From contig NZ_JAINUY010000001.1 in NCBI RefSeq assembly GCF_020026915.1, positions 930,001-994,000 of the forward strand: a DNA stretch of 64,000 bases, written 5' to 3'. The translations under genes and the position numbers were made by a program. This DNA is from Flavobacterium potami. GTDB lineage: Bacteria > Bacteroidota > Bacteroidia > Flavobacteriales > Flavobacteriaceae. The notes beneath the pieces were generated by a model. The model was given only the letters and a program-made list of their open reading frames with translations, ran no database searches and was not told the origin of the DNA. Positions 43,714 through 53,890 of the stretch are shown here, piece after piece (within the stretch, counting starts at the first letter, position 1; the number at the start of each line of letters is the position of its first letter).

Positions 43714-43829
43714 ATCAGGTTAATTCGTAAAAGATCATTTTCGTTGATTACGTTTTTGTCTCTCCTAAAAGAACGTAATTGATGGAAATGTCTTTTTCGT
43801 TTGACTTATTAAAACGTTGGGTAGAATTA

Positions 43830-43968
43830 TTAAACACATAGGAACATAGTTTTTAGAGGTCTATAGTGGGCGTTTGACTAGTTTAAATGCACATAGCTAT
43901 GTGTTAAAGCTTGCTTTTTTTGTAATCTCAAACAGAAGTAATAAAATCTATGTTTTTATGTGTTTAAA
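43830..43968. repeat. Palindromic intergenic repeat, family B, copy 2
   Basis: Ends AAACACATAGGAACATAG and CTATGTTTTTATGTGTTT with an inner CACATAGCTATGTG palindrome; fills the 304-bp gap after glutamate dehydrogenase. Confidence 0.8.
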
Positions 43969-44017
43969 ATTAAATTACCTCAATACATAATTTTAGAATA
44001 GAAAAATATCATACAAA

Positions 44018-45241
44018 ATGAAAAATATCAATTTTCTAGCATTTGCCATGCCGGCCTTTTTTCTTTTTTTGTTTTTAGAATATAAGCTTGCTCAACGCAG
44101 AAAAAAGCCTGAAATTTTTAATTATGAAAGTTCTGTTTCTAACATTTCCATCGGAATTGCAGAGCGTTTGATTAATTTATTTGTCGCCGCCAGTTTTTAC
44201 CAATTGTATTATTTGATTTATGATGATTATAGAATATTTGAGATTCCGAGTAATGCTTTAGTTTGGTTTGCTTTAATTCTTGCAACCGATTTTGTCTGGT
44301 ATTGGTATCATAGACTTGGGCATGAAGTCAATTTTTTCTGGGCAGCGCATATTGTGCATCATCATAGCGAAGAATTTAATTTTACTGCCGCAGCTAGAAT
44401 TACAACATTTCAAGCGATTATTCGAACGGGATTTTGGTGCATTTTGCCTTTCATTGGTTTTCATCCCACAATGGTCATTACAATGCTGATTGTTCACGGC
44501 GCTTATTCTTTCTTTACCCATACGCAACTTATCGGAAAAATAAAATGGCTGGAATATGTATTTGTAACGCCTTCTGTTCATGGTGTTCATCATGCTTCTG
44601 ATGAAAAATATCTGGACAAAAATTACGGCGATATGTTCACGTTTTGGGATCGACTTTTTGGAACTTTCCAAACTGAAGAAGAAAAACCAAAATACGGATT
44701 AACGCATCCGCTAAAAAGTTATAGTTTCTTGTGGCAACATTTTCATTATTACTTTGAAATCTACGAATTATGGAAACGCTCCAACGGATTCAAAGCAAGG
44801 TGGAAAGCCGTTTTCGGAAGTCCAGCCGATATGGATCAAGATATTCGTCCAACTCTTGAAAAGCGTTTTCTGCAGGATAAAGCAGCGCCAAATCAACGAC
44901 TTCGATTCAAAAATTACCTTTATATTCAGTTGGGAATTTGTACTCTTATCTTAACCGTTTTTACTTATTATTTTGATTATTTAGAAAGTTATGATAAGAT
45001 ATTTGTGCTTTCGTTAGTCATTATAACTTTAATCAATTGTGGCGCTTTACTAGAACAACGCAAATGGATTTATTACCTAGAATATGCTCGTCTCGCCATG
45101 ATTTCGACTTATTTTTTATATGAAGAAGATTTGCTGATGTTTTTCTTTGTGCCAATTGCGATTATGATTTTTGTAGAGCAATTGTTTTCGTTGAGTAAGA
45201 TTTATCAGAATACTATTTTGCAATTGGAAAGTGTTGAGTGA
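44018..45241 (+). CDS. Sterol desaturase / fatty acid hydroxylase superfamily membrane protein
   Basis: 407 residues with N- and C-terminal transmembrane helices. The di-iron histidine boxes are HRLGH (after WYWY, about residue 108), HIVHHH (about 122) and the later HGVHH; a fourth set includes HTQL/HGAYSFFTH. These mark a membrane-bound oxygenase or hydroxylase. The C-terminal 110 residues (three hydrophobic segments) are an extension beyond the core domain. Substrate is unknown, probably a lipid. It stands alone. Confidence 0.85.
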   Translation: MKNINFLAFAMPAFFLFLFLEYKLAQRRKKPEIFNYESSVSNISIGIAERLINLFVAASFYQLYYLIYDDYRIFEIPSNALVWFALILATDFVWYWYHRLGHEVNFFWAAHIVHHHSEEFNFTAAARITTFQAIIRTGFWCILPFIGFHPTMVITMLIVHGAYSFFTHTQLIGKIKWLEYVFVTPSVHGVHHASDEKYLDKNYGDMFTFWDRLFGTFQTEEEKPKYGLTHPLKSYSFLWQHFHYYFEIYELWKRSNGFKARWKAVFGSPADMDQDIRPTLEKRFLQDKAAPNQRLRFKNYLYIQLGICTLILTVFTYYFDYLESYDKIFVLSLVIITLINCGALLEQRKWIYYLEYARLAMISTYFLYEEDLLMFFFVPIAIMIFVEQLFSLSKIYQNTILQLESVE

Positions 45242-45250
45242 AAATTTTTC

Positions 45251-45351
45251 CGCCACGAATTCACGAATTTTTATTTAAAATGATACGTGAAATTTGTGCG
45301 CAATAATTACACGAACTGATTGGAAAAAATAAAATTCGTGAATTCGTGGCG
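45251..45351. repeat. 21-bp perfect inverted repeat between convergent genes
   Basis: Arms 45251-45271 and 45331-45351 are reverse complements (containing CCACGAATTCACGAATT). With flanking T/A runs it may also act as a bidirectional terminator. Confidence 0.85.
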
Positions 45352-45360
45352 AAAAAAAAA

Positions 45361-46959
45361 TTAAATCGTTTTTATCTCCATAATCTTCTGCTCAAAAGTA
45401 TCCTTGAAATCAGATTTGCTTTTAATTCGGGTTTTGTAAGTATAAATTGTAGCTACAGAAAGTTCCAGGAATTCTGCCATTTGATTGCTGTCTTGAATTC
45501 CTAATCGATACAAAGCAAAAATTCGTAATTCTGTATTTAATAACTCCCCTTTTTTGACAATGCATTTATGATCATTCGGGAATAACTTATTGAAATCTGT
45601 TACAAATGTCGGGAACAGTTTTAAGAAGATTTCGTCAAATTGATGGAATAAATTTTCTCGTTCTTCCTTCACGTTATAACGCTTTAAACTCGCAATAACT
45701 TCATCTGTTTTTTTAGTGATGATTTTATGCAAAGTACTTTTCTGAATGTGATCTATTTTATTAATGAAAGCCGAAGTGGCTTTAATGAAATACGTAATAT
45801 ATTCTTCTTTAATGGCATTGGCTTCGCTTAAACTCACATTCATTTCTTGTAATTTCAAATAAGAATCTGCCATGATTTTTCTGGCTTTGTTCTTTTCTTT
45901 TAATTGTTTGAAAATGATACCAAGAAAAACAAAAATAATAACAGTGAGAATTGTCAACAGAATAATGATTTTTTCCAGTTTATCATTTTTATCTTTTACA
46001 TTGTTTAATTGTGCTTTTTCTATAATAGGAAGGATCGACGAAATTTCAATTTTTCGATGTCTGGCATTATAAAAAGTAGCATCATCCATTGCAATGTTGA
46101 TGTATTCATTGGCTTTATCCAAATAACCCATTTTAAAGAGTTCGTTGGCTAAATTTCGAAGCGCTACGGTTTCTTTGGTTGCATTTTTAACGTCGGCAAC
46201 GGCTGCCATGGCTAAATATTGAATGGCTTTTTTAGTATAACCTCGTTCGGAATATATGTAACCGAGACTCGAAGTAGCAATTCCGTAATATTCTGGAGGA
46301 AGATTATAGTTGTTAATCCAATAACTGAAAGCGAATTCGGCTCCACGCCAATCTTGCTGTTTCAAGCGTTTTAAACTTTCTGCAGCCCAATATTCATTGG
46401 TATTGGTTCCGATTAACTCCAAGGCTTTTTTCAAGAAATGATTTCCTTGTTGGATATAATGAATGTTAAAACGCTGATCACGATTATAATCGGCTAAATC
46501 ATAATAGGCGCGGGCTTTGATGTTGTAATATTCGAATTTGTTTCTTTGATCCAGTTTGCTATCATCAATTACATTTAGTGTATCAATTGCTTCTTTAAAA
46601 AGTCCTGAAGACAAAAGTACAAAACCCTCTTTGATTCGGCTTTTAGACAAAAATTTGGGATCTTTTAAAATTTTGGCTTTGATTTTTGATTGTTCCAAAT
46701 AATAATAAGCCGAGTCGTATTTGAAAGATTTGTACTCGTCAAACAAAGCCATGTAACAATTGTATAGATCTTCATTGTTTTGGCTTAGCGTAAACTTAGA
46801 TACGTTTTTCTTTAAGGCTTCAATTTTTCGATATTTCTGTTTCAGGTAAACATCTTTTTTTAAGAGTACCTGATCTAATTCTTCTAAATATGGATTTGTC
46901 TCTTTCGCAGTTAAAGAAAATCCTGAAATGAAGAAAAACAGTATGAATATTCTTCGCAT
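45361..46959 (-). CDS. DUF6377-type TPR-transmembrane regulator (PUL regulator)
   Basis: 532 residues with a signal peptide ([14 protein letters not shown]), periplasmic TPR-like helices (about 20-310), a transmembrane segment (about 325-347, [19 protein letters not shown]) and a cytoplasmic C-terminus ending in a LuxR-like HTH ([18 protein letters not shown]). This is the DUF6377 regulator layout common next to PULs in Flavobacteria, thought to sense a sugar in the periplasm. It is divergent from the PUL genes starting at 47441; the 480-bp gap is AT-rich and shows no promoter I can fix. Confidence 0.8.
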   Translation of the reverse strand: MRRIFILFFFISGFSLTAKETNPYLEELDQVLLKKDVYLKQKYRKIEALKKNVSKFTLSQNNEDLYNCYMALFDEYKSFKYDSAYYYLEQSKIKAKILKDPKFLSKSRIKEGFVLLSSGLFKEAIDTLNVIDDSKLDQRNKFEYYNIKARAYYDLADYNRDQRFNIHYIQQGNHFLKKALELIGTNTNEYWAAESLKRLKQQDWRGAEFAFSYWINNYNLPPEYYGIATSSLGYIYSERGYTKKAIQYLAMAAVADVKNATKETVALRNLANELFKMGYLDKANEYINIAMDDATFYNARHRKIEISSILPIIEKAQLNNVKDKNDKLEKIIILLTILTVIIFVFLGIIFKQLKEKNKARKIMADSYLKLQEMNVSLSEANAIKEEYITYFIKATSAFINKIDHIQKSTLHKIITKKTDEVIASLKRYNVKEERENLFHQFDEIFLKLFPTFVTDFNKLFPNDHKCIVKKGELLNTELRIFALYRLGIQDSNQMAEFLELSVATIYTYKTRIKSKSDFKDTFEQKIMEIKTI

Positions 46960-47440
46960 GATTTAGGTTTGGTTTAGGGTAAGGTTGGTTTTTTGTATAG
47001 TTAGTTAATTCGTTTTAAGATTAAAATGAGCTTGAAATTAATTGAAAATCTGGCTTTCAGGAATTTTGTAATTCGTTTAATAACATCGCTTTAAAAGATG
47101 ATTTTTGAAGGGAAAACTAGCGGTAAATGTTAAAAACGGTCAATTTATTTGCAATTATACAATAAAAAGAGGTTATATAAATGCATAGTGAAAAAAATAT
47201 ACTAAATATTTTGCATATTGTCATTTTTACCATTAAAAAAACACTGTTTTTTATCTAAACAAGACCTTGATTTTTTATTTGTAAAAATAATTATAAATTA
47301 TTGACTTTTAGTTGTTTATGGTTTAAAATGTCTGAATTATATCTTGATTTTTCTCAGATATTTTTTTTAGGATTTATTTAACTTCTAGCTTCGCTGTATC
47401 CTTTTGAAGGGGATAACAAACTAACAAAAACCAAAATTTT

Positions 47441-47962
47441 ATGAAATGTAAAAGTCTTTATTGGATAGCTTTTATGATGTGTTTTTTTGCCATTGGCTGC
47501 GATAACACAGAAGACGGAAGCTACGTAGATCCGATTACCCTTTATGAAAAAGTAAATGGGAATTGGGCATTAACAAATCTCAAAATGGTCGACGAAGTTG
47601 CCAAGGCAAATAAGATCGAACCAAATGAAGAAAACTTGAGCACTTATTTCAATTACGAAGATTTCAAAATCAAATTCAACGTAGACGAAAAAAACCAGCC
47701 AACAAGTTACGAAGTTACTGGAAATGTCCCTCCGTTATTCGCTCCAAAGGGCTACTGGGCATTAAGTTCAGATTTTCAACCAACAAATGGTGGTGCAAAC
47801 AAAATCTATTTGTACAGTGATGCACAGAAAACAACCAAAACAGATGAACTTAGATTAATTTCTGTTCCTGGAAAAAATGAAGAAATGCAGATTCAGTTAA
47901 CCCGTACCTCAGGCGGAGTAGATTTTGTGTCTTATGTATTTAAATTAACTGCTATTAATTAA
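47441..47962 (+). CDS. PUL surface lipoprotein, DUF5004-like
   Basis: 173 residues with a lipoprotein signal (lipobox FAIGC, C20). A single lipocalin-like beta-domain (NWALTNLKMVDEVAK...) resembles DUF5004-type small PUL lipoproteins. First gene of the PUL after the divergent regulator and 7 bp before the 47970 gene. Binding of a glycan at the surface is inferred from context. Confidence 0.72.
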   Translation: MKCKSLYWIAFMMCFFAIGCDNTEDGSYVDPITLYEKVNGNWALTNLKMVDEVAKANKIEPNEENLSTYFNYEDFKIKFNVDEKNQPTSYEVTGNVPPLFAPKGYWALSSDFQPTNGGANKIYLYSDAQKTTKTDELRLISVPGKNEEMQIQLTRTSGGVDFVSYVFKLTAIN

Positions 47963-47969
47963 AAGTAAT

Positions 47970-49052
47970 ATGAAAAAGTTTATATATACAATTTTCCTTG
48001 CCTTGTTAATGGCTCCTAATTTTATTCAGGCGCAGGAAACAGCAGGTGCAGTAGGACCAATGTCATCATTTCCTGTTGTGTACAAATACGATGAAAAAGT
48101 GACGTGGTATTTTGATCTTTCGGGAACCACATTTGCAGAAACAGAAGATCTTTATATCTGGATTTGGTCACCTTCTGAGCCAGATGCAGGACATTGGGAA
48201 AACTCTTCAGATTTTGCAAAACTAAAATATGAAGGAAATAAAATTTGGAGTTTTACTTTAACGCCAACCGTTTATTTTACTAAAACTCCGGCAGAAATTG
48301 CAGCAAGTGCAGGATTTTGGTTTCGTTTAAAAAACAAAAACGGATCGAAACAAAGTGAAGTAGCAAATATGCCTTACACGGATTTCACTTCTTTTTATAC
48401 TTCAAATGAGTTAATTAGATCATATCCTTCAAAACCTTTAATCGATAAACCAGTTAGTATTTTATTCAATGCAAATCTAAAAGAGGGTTTTGCAGGTGTT
48501 GAAAGTGTTCATTTTCATAGTGGCTTAAACAATTGGGCTGTTTTACAAGAATATCAGGCGTGGCTTCCAGATGTTTCTGAAAAAACAAAATTGAAAGATT
48601 TAGGAAATGGTTTCTATAGAATGGATTTGATTCCGCAGCAATACTACAATCCGCCAGCAGGTTTTGTTATGGAAAACATCACTTTCTTGATGGTAGCAAA
48701 AGATTGGACAACAAATTCGGGTGACCAGATTATTTATGCAGGAGAATTTATTCCGCCGCCACCGCCAAGTTTCAGCTTTTTTCCATTGCAAATCAGTCAA
48801 AAAGATTTTCTGGGAATGTCAAGAAAAAACAATGAAGTAGGCGTAAATAAATTGATTTACACGATTACAGCGGGCACAAAAACGATTTCTGGTGAGTTTA
48901 CTGGAGGAACTACAGAAATTAAGGGTTTTGTCAATCTGGTAACAGAATTAAACGGACTTCCGAATTTGAACGAAATTCATGTTTTGGTTAAAGACAACAA
49001 AGACAAAACGATTTCGGATACGATGATTCCGCTAAAAACTCTAGACAAATAA
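47970..49052 (+). CDS. PUL surface protein, SusE-like position
   Basis: 360 residues with a cleaved-type signal peptide (IFLALLMAPNFIQAQ) and no lipobox. Repeated beta-domains with WSPSEPDAGHWENSSDFAKL and a proline run (FIPPPPPSF) that separates the last domain. It sits upstream of susC-susD rather than after them, so it probably binds or positions the glycan at the cell surface; SusE-like function is inferred. No enzyme motif seen. Confidence 0.65.
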   Translation: MKKFIYTIFLALLMAPNFIQAQETAGAVGPMSSFPVVYKYDEKVTWYFDLSGTTFAETEDLYIWIWSPSEPDAGHWENSSDFAKLKYEGNKIWSFTLTPTVYFTKTPAEIAASAGFWFRLKNKNGSKQSEVANMPYTDFTSFYTSNELIRSYPSKPLIDKPVSILFNANLKEGFAGVESVHFHSGLNNWAVLQEYQAWLPDVSEKTKLKDLGNGFYRMDLIPQQYYNPPAGFVMENITFLMVAKDWTTNSGDQIIYAGEFIPPPPPSFSFFPLQISQKDFLGMSRKNNEVGVNKLIYTITAGTKTISGEFTGGTTEIKGFVNLVTELNGLPNLNEIHVLVKDNKDKTISDTMIPLKTLDK

Positions 49053-49081
49053 TTCACTATTAAATTAAAACACCAATTCTA

Positions 49082-52000
49082 ATGAATAGTAAAAATATAA
49101 AAAGCGTCCTGCATGAAATGTGGACTGCTAAAGGAGCGGTATTGATGATTTTTATGCTTTTTCTTTCTGCCGGTGCATTCGCGCAGACGAAAAAACAAAT
49201 CACAGGGACCGTTTATGACAATACAGGAACGGTATTGCCAGGAGCTTCTATCATTGAAGTAGGAACAAAAAACGGAACTACAACAGATTTTGATGGAAAA
49301 TTCAGCCTTCAGGTAGCCGCAGGAAGTGCAATTGAGATTTCGTTTATCGGAGCTACAACACAGAAAGTTCAGATTACTGGAAATAATAATTATGAGGTCC
49401 GTCTGCAAAATGATGGTTATGCATTGGCAGAAGTTCAAGTTGTTTCTGTAGGGTATGGAAAAGTAAAAAAATCAGATTTGACTGGAGCCATTTCTACAGT
49501 TGGAGCAGATGATTTGGTAAAAGGAACGATTTCTTCTACAGAACAAGTTTTGCAAGGAAAAGTAGCGGGATTGAATATTATTCGACCTTCTGGAGATCCT
49601 GCCGCAGGTTCTACAATTCGTCTTCGCGGAGGAACTTCTTTAACAGCAAGTAATAGTCCGCTTATTGTGGTAGATGGAATTGCAGGCGTTGATATCAATG
49701 TTGTTCAACCTTCAGATATTAAATCGGTTGACGTTTTGAAAGACGCTTCTGCAACTGCAATTTATGGTTCTCGTGGAGCAAACGGAGTAATTATGATTAC
49801 TACAAAATCTGGAACAAAAGGCGTTTCTGTTGTTTATAACGGACAAACTAGTTTCGGTTATGTGAATGATAATTTAGATCTTCTTTCAGCAAATCAATGG
49901 AGAGGTTATGTTCGTCAAAACGGACTAGCAGATGCAGTAGATTATGGCGGAAATACCAATTGGCAAAAAGCAATTGAACAAACTGCTATTTCTCAAACAC
50001 ATACTTTAAGTATCAATTCTGGAAAAGCAGACAGCGGTTTTAGAACTTCACTTTCGTACTTAAACAACGAAGGAGTTATTAAAAAATCTGGTTTAGAAAG
50101 ATTAAGCGGAAATGTTAGTGCTTACCAATTTCTTGGAGACAATAAAGAAGTAAAATTCGATATGGGATTATTTGCCAATATCGACAAATGGCACCCGATT
50201 GATTATAGAATTTTTGAAAGAGCGTATAACTTAAATCCAACGATTCCGGTTTACGATTCAAATGGAAATTTCAGCGAAGTAACAGGAAATATTTATCAAA
50301 ATCCGGTTGAGATTTTAACCAACAGAACATTTGATAGCGAAAGACACAGACTTTTAGGATATTTTAAAACAGATGTAAAATTCCTTAATGATTTTACCGC
50401 TACAGCTAATATTTCGTTAGAACATAATGCAGTGAAAGGTGCAACATATAAACCATCTTATGCCGTTATGGAAGGTCAGACTGAAGGGGGTTTTGCACAA
50501 AGAAATTATGGAGAATACACCAATGCGCAAGGTGAATTGTATGTGAATTACAGCAAAATTATCGACAAACATAATATAGGTGCATTAGCTGGATATTCAT
50601 ATCTGGAAAATATCTATCAAGGTTTTGGAGCACAAAGAGGTGGTTTTGTAACAGATGCTTTTAGTTATAACAACTTGGGCGCTGGATATAATTATCGTTT
50701 GAGCGATGTGTATTCATACAAAGGAAAATCAAATTTAGTTTCTTTCTATGCTCGTGCGAATTACAGTTATGATGGGAAATATTTACTAACAGCAACGGTA
50801 AGACGTGATGGATCAAGCCGTTTTGGAGAAAATAATAAATGGGGAACTTTTCCTTCTGCCTCTGCAGCGTGGAGAATTTCTAATGAAGAATTTATGGAAT
50901 CTTCAAAAGGTTGGTTGGACAACTTAAAAGTGAGAGTCGGTTATGGAGTAACTGGAAATCAGGACGGAATTGGAGAGTATAAATCACTTTCAATTTTAGG
51001 AGTTGGAAATGACAGTTACTATGATCCGGTTACTAAAACTTGGAGTTTGGCTTATTCTCCAAAACAAAACCCAAACCCTGATTTGAAATGGGAATCTACA
51101 GAGCAACTTAATATTGGTTTTGATTTCGGACTTTTTAATAGAATTTCAGGATCTTTTGAATATTATTCTAAAACAACAAAAGATTTATTATACACTTATG
51201 AAGTGCCTCAACCTCCATATTTAGTGGGTACAATGTTGGCAAACGTTGGTGAAATGTCTAATAAAGGAGTAGAATTAACTTTAAATGCTGATATCGTTAA
51301 AGGAGATAAATTCAACTGGAATGCTAATTTGACATTGGGACATAACGTTCAAAAAATCGAAAAGCTTTCTAATCCAACTTATAAAACAGACGTTATTTAC
51401 AGCGGATCGCTTCATGGATTGGCTGGTATGTCAGGACAATATTCTCAAATTATTGCTGAAGGATATCCGGTTGGAACTTTCTGGGGATTCAAAAACGCTG
51501 GTTTAGATGCTGATGGAAAAATTCAGTACTACAATGCTGCTAACGAGGTGGTGGCAGAAAGCGCTTTGGTGGATGCAGATAAAAGAGATTTAGGAAATAT
51601 TCAGCCAGATTTGACTTTAGGAATTGGAATGAATTTTACTTACGGAAACTTTGATCTTGGAATTTCAGGATACGGAATGTTTGGTCAAAAAGCATTAAAT
51701 GCAACCAATATGATGTTGAACGATCCGAACAGATTACCAGCGTTTAATGTTCCAGACGATTTCTTAAACAGCGGAATCACGTCGGCTCCAAAATATTCAG
51801 ATTACTGGATTGAAGATGCTTCATTCTTCAGATTGCAAACCTTATCTCTTGGTTACACTTTACCATTAAAATACAAAAAATCTAAAGTTAGAATGTATGT
51901 AATGGGAGAAAATCTATTTGTAATTACAGGTTATAAAGGAGTAGATCCAGAGATTGGCTTAAATGCTCAAGACGGAATTAATCAAACTGGAGTTATGGAT

Positions 52001-52096
52001 CAAACTGGTTTGGCAGCTCCTGGAATAGACCGATATAATAATTATCCTCGACCAACTACGATTTCTGTTGGACTAAATTTTACGCTGAATAATTAA
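49082..52096 (+). CDS. SusC-family TonB-linked transporter of the PUL
   Basis: 1004 residues. Signal peptide, CarboxypepD-reg-like domain (GTVYDNTGTVLPGASI, about 40-125), plug with PLIVVDGIAG and IKSVDVLKDASATAIYGSRG, then a beta-barrel ending in VGLNFTLNN. It would import oligosaccharides across the outer membrane with the next gene. First and largest member of the susCD pair, 29 bp after the upstream gene. Only about one third identical-looking to the ICE SusC, so the two systems are distinct. Confidence 0.94.
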   Translation: MNSKNIKSVLHEMWTAKGAVLMIFMLFLSAGAFAQTKKQITGTVYDNTGTVLPGASIIEVGTKNGTTTDFDGKFSLQVAAGSAIEISFIGATTQKVQITGNNNYEVRLQNDGYALAEVQVVSVGYGKVKKSDLTGAISTVGADDLVKGTISSTEQVLQGKVAGLNIIRPSGDPAAGSTIRLRGGTSLTASNSPLIVVDGIAGVDINVVQPSDIKSVDVLKDASATAIYGSRGANGVIMITTKSGTKGVSVVYNGQTSFGYVNDNLDLLSANQWRGYVRQNGLADAVDYGGNTNWQKAIEQTAISQTHTLSINSGKADSGFRTSLSYLNNEGVIKKSGLERLSGNVSAYQFLGDNKEVKFDMGLFANIDKWHPIDYRIFERAYNLNPTIPVYDSNGNFSEVTGNIYQNPVEILTNRTFDSERHRLLGYFKTDVKFLNDFTATANISLEHNAVKGATYKPSYAVMEGQTEGGFAQRNYGEYTNAQGELYVNYSKIIDKHNIGALAGYSYLENIYQGFGAQRGGFVTDAFSYNNLGAGYNYRLSDVYSYKGKSNLVSFYARANYSYDGKYLLTATVRRDGSSRFGENNKWGTFPSASAAWRISNEEFMESSKGWLDNLKVRVGYGVTGNQDGIGEYKSLSILGVGNDSYYDPVTKTWSLAYSPKQNPNPDLKWESTEQLNIGFDFGLFNRISGSFEYYSKTTKDLLYTYEVPQPPYLVGTMLANVGEMSNKGVELTLNADIVKGDKFNWNANLTLGHNVQKIEKLSNPTYKTDVIYSGSLHGLAGMSGQYSQIIAEGYPVGTFWGFKNAGLDADGKIQYYNAANEVVAESALVDADKRDLGNIQPDLTLGIGMNFTYGNFDLGISGYGMFGQKALNATNMMLNDPNRLPAFNVPDDFLNSGITSAPKYSDYWIEDASFFRLQTLSLGYTLPLKYKKSKVRMYVMGENLFVITGYKGVDPEIGLNAQDGINQTGVMDQTGLAAPGIDRYNNYPRPTTISVGLNFTLNN

Positions 52097-52124
52097 GCGA
52101 ATTGATAACCATAAAATACTAAAA

Positions 52125-53627
52125 ATGAAAATCAAAATAATAGCACCAATACTTTTAAGTATGCTTTTTACGGTATCATGTACTGATCTAAACGAACAGT
52201 TATATGATCAGGTTGAAGATGGACAGTTCGGAAACACAACCAAAGAAATTGATGCGCTTGTTGGTGGAGCATATTCTTCGTTAAGAGGATTTGCCGATCC
52301 GATTTCAAATAACTATCCGACTTGCGAATATGTTTTCTTTTTGAATGAAACAGTTTCAGACGAAGCTACGATTCCAACGAGAGGAACCAACTGGTACGAT
52401 GGAGGACAATATCAAGATGCTCAAAAACATACATGGAAAGCAGACAATAGAATGATTCTTTCGGCTTGGCGTTACAATTATACCGGAATTGCAAAGATCA
52501 ACGCCATCATTTATCAGATCAATAAATCGTCTTTAACAGAGCAGGCAAAAGCCCCCATTTTTGCTGAACTAAAAGCAGTTAGAGCCTATTACTATTACAA
52601 TCTTTTGGATTTATTCGGAAATGTGCCAATCGTAACCAATTTTGAAGATACAGATCTTCCATCGAATTCAACAAGAAAGCAGGTTTATGATTTTGTCGAA
52701 AAAGAACTGACAGATGCGATTCCGTATCTAAATGGAAATGTGGTGTATTCTAAATTAACAAAAAACGTAGCCTATTCGATTTTAGCAAGATTATATCTTA
52801 ATTCAGAAGCTTTTATTGGTGTAGCACGTTGGCAAGATTGTATTGATATGTGCCAGAAAGTTTCAGGATATACTTTAACAACTGATTTCTTTGCCAATTT
52901 TGCTACAGAAAATCAGACTTCTAGCGAAATTATTTTTGCGATTCCTTACGATTCAAAAGCAGGAACAGTTGGAAATTATATGAATTCAATGTCTGCTCAT
53001 TACAATCAAAAACTGGCGATTTCTGCAACAGGAAATTACCCTTGGAGCGCCAACGGAATGTGTGCGCAGCCTGGAGTTTATTCTGCTTTTGCGGATACCG
53101 ATAAACGAAAAAAATGTATGCTGCACGGAGATCAGATCAATCTGGCTACTGGTTCTGTTATTATGATGGATAACGGAGAACCGTTGACGTACACAGAAAA
53201 CTTAACAAGTTTGACAGATGCCAAAGAAAATGAAGGTGTTCGTCTAGCGAAATATGAAATGAAAGACGGAGAACAGTGGGAGCGTGATCACGATTTCGTT
53301 TTAATTCGTTATGCAGAAATCTTAATGATGCAAGCAGAATGTTACGTTCGTTTAGGATCGCCAGAGGCAGCAAGACCGTTTTTACAACAAGTGGTTACGC
53401 GTGCTGGTGAAGAAATGCCAACTACAATTGACCTTGCCTTTGTTGATCAGGAATTGTTGAAAGAATTTACATTCGAAGGAAGAAGAAGAACTGATAATAT
53501 TCGTTTTGGAACATTTTTCTTGCCTTGGTGGGAAAAAGGTACAACAGAGAAATATAGAGCAATCTTCCCAATTCCAAGTTCCGTATTAACAACTAATAAA
53601 AACCTGAAACAGAATCCTGGGTATTAG
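52125..53627 (+). CDS. SusD-family outer-membrane lipoprotein of the PUL
   Basis: 500 residues with lipobox FTVSC (C19), SusD-like N-terminal helices (GNTTKEIDALVGGAYSSLRG) and the usual C-terminal IPSSVLTTNKNLKQNPGY. It would bind the oligosaccharide at the SusC opening. It lies 28 bp after susC and is followed by a strong terminator, then a family-B repeat, then two glycoside hydrolase genes. Typical length and layout. Confidence 0.93.
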   Translation: MKIKIIAPILLSMLFTVSCTDLNEQLYDQVEDGQFGNTTKEIDALVGGAYSSLRGFADPISNNYPTCEYVFFLNETVSDEATIPTRGTNWYDGGQYQDAQKHTWKADNRMILSAWRYNYTGIAKINAIIYQINKSSLTEQAKAPIFAELKAVRAYYYYNLLDLFGNVPIVTNFEDTDLPSNSTRKQVYDFVEKELTDAIPYLNGNVVYSKLTKNVAYSILARLYLNSEAFIGVARWQDCIDMCQKVSGYTLTTDFFANFATENQTSSEIIFAIPYDSKAGTVGNYMNSMSAHYNQKLAISATGNYPWSANGMCAQPGVYSAFADTDKRKKCMLHGDQINLATGSVIMMDNGEPLTYTENLTSLTDAKENEGVRLAKYEMKDGEQWERDHDFVLIRYAEILMMQAECYVRLGSPEAARPFLQQVVTRAGEEMPTTIDLAFVDQELLKEFTFEGRRRTDNIRFGTFFLPWWEKGTTEKYRAIFPIPSSVLTTNKNLKQNPGY

Positions 53628-53637
53628 GTTATTGAGT

Positions 53638-53680
53638 GTCAGTCTTCCATGTTGGTTAGTCGTGGAAGGCTGACCTATTT
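53638..53680 (+). terminator. Intrinsic terminator after susD
   Basis: 12-bp stem GTCAGTCTTCCA (53638-53649) with TGGAAGGCTGAC (53663-53674), one G-T pair, then CTATTTTT. It separates susD from the hydrolase genes, so the latter may need their own promoter. Confidence 0.8.
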
Positions 53681-53721
53681 TTAAAGATTGCATTAAATAG
53701 ATCTACAATGCTTAAAATATT

Positions 53722-53858
53722 TTTAACACATAGAAACATAGATTTTTATGTGTAAAAAGGAGAGGGAAAGAAACTAGTTTCTCACACATAGCTATGTGTA
53801 TGTATGCGAGTGAAACGCCTTTTTCTAAGTTTCTAAAGCTATGTTTCTATGTGTTTAA
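53722..53858. repeat. Palindromic intergenic repeat, family B, copy 3
   Basis: Ends TTAACACATAGAAACATAG and CTATGTTTCTATGTGTTTAA; internal GAAAGAAACTAGTTTCT (as at 40650) and GTGAAACGCCTTTTTC (as in copy 1). Confidence 0.8.
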
Positions 53859-53890
53859 ATTATTAAGTATAAATAAAATAGTGTATCAAT

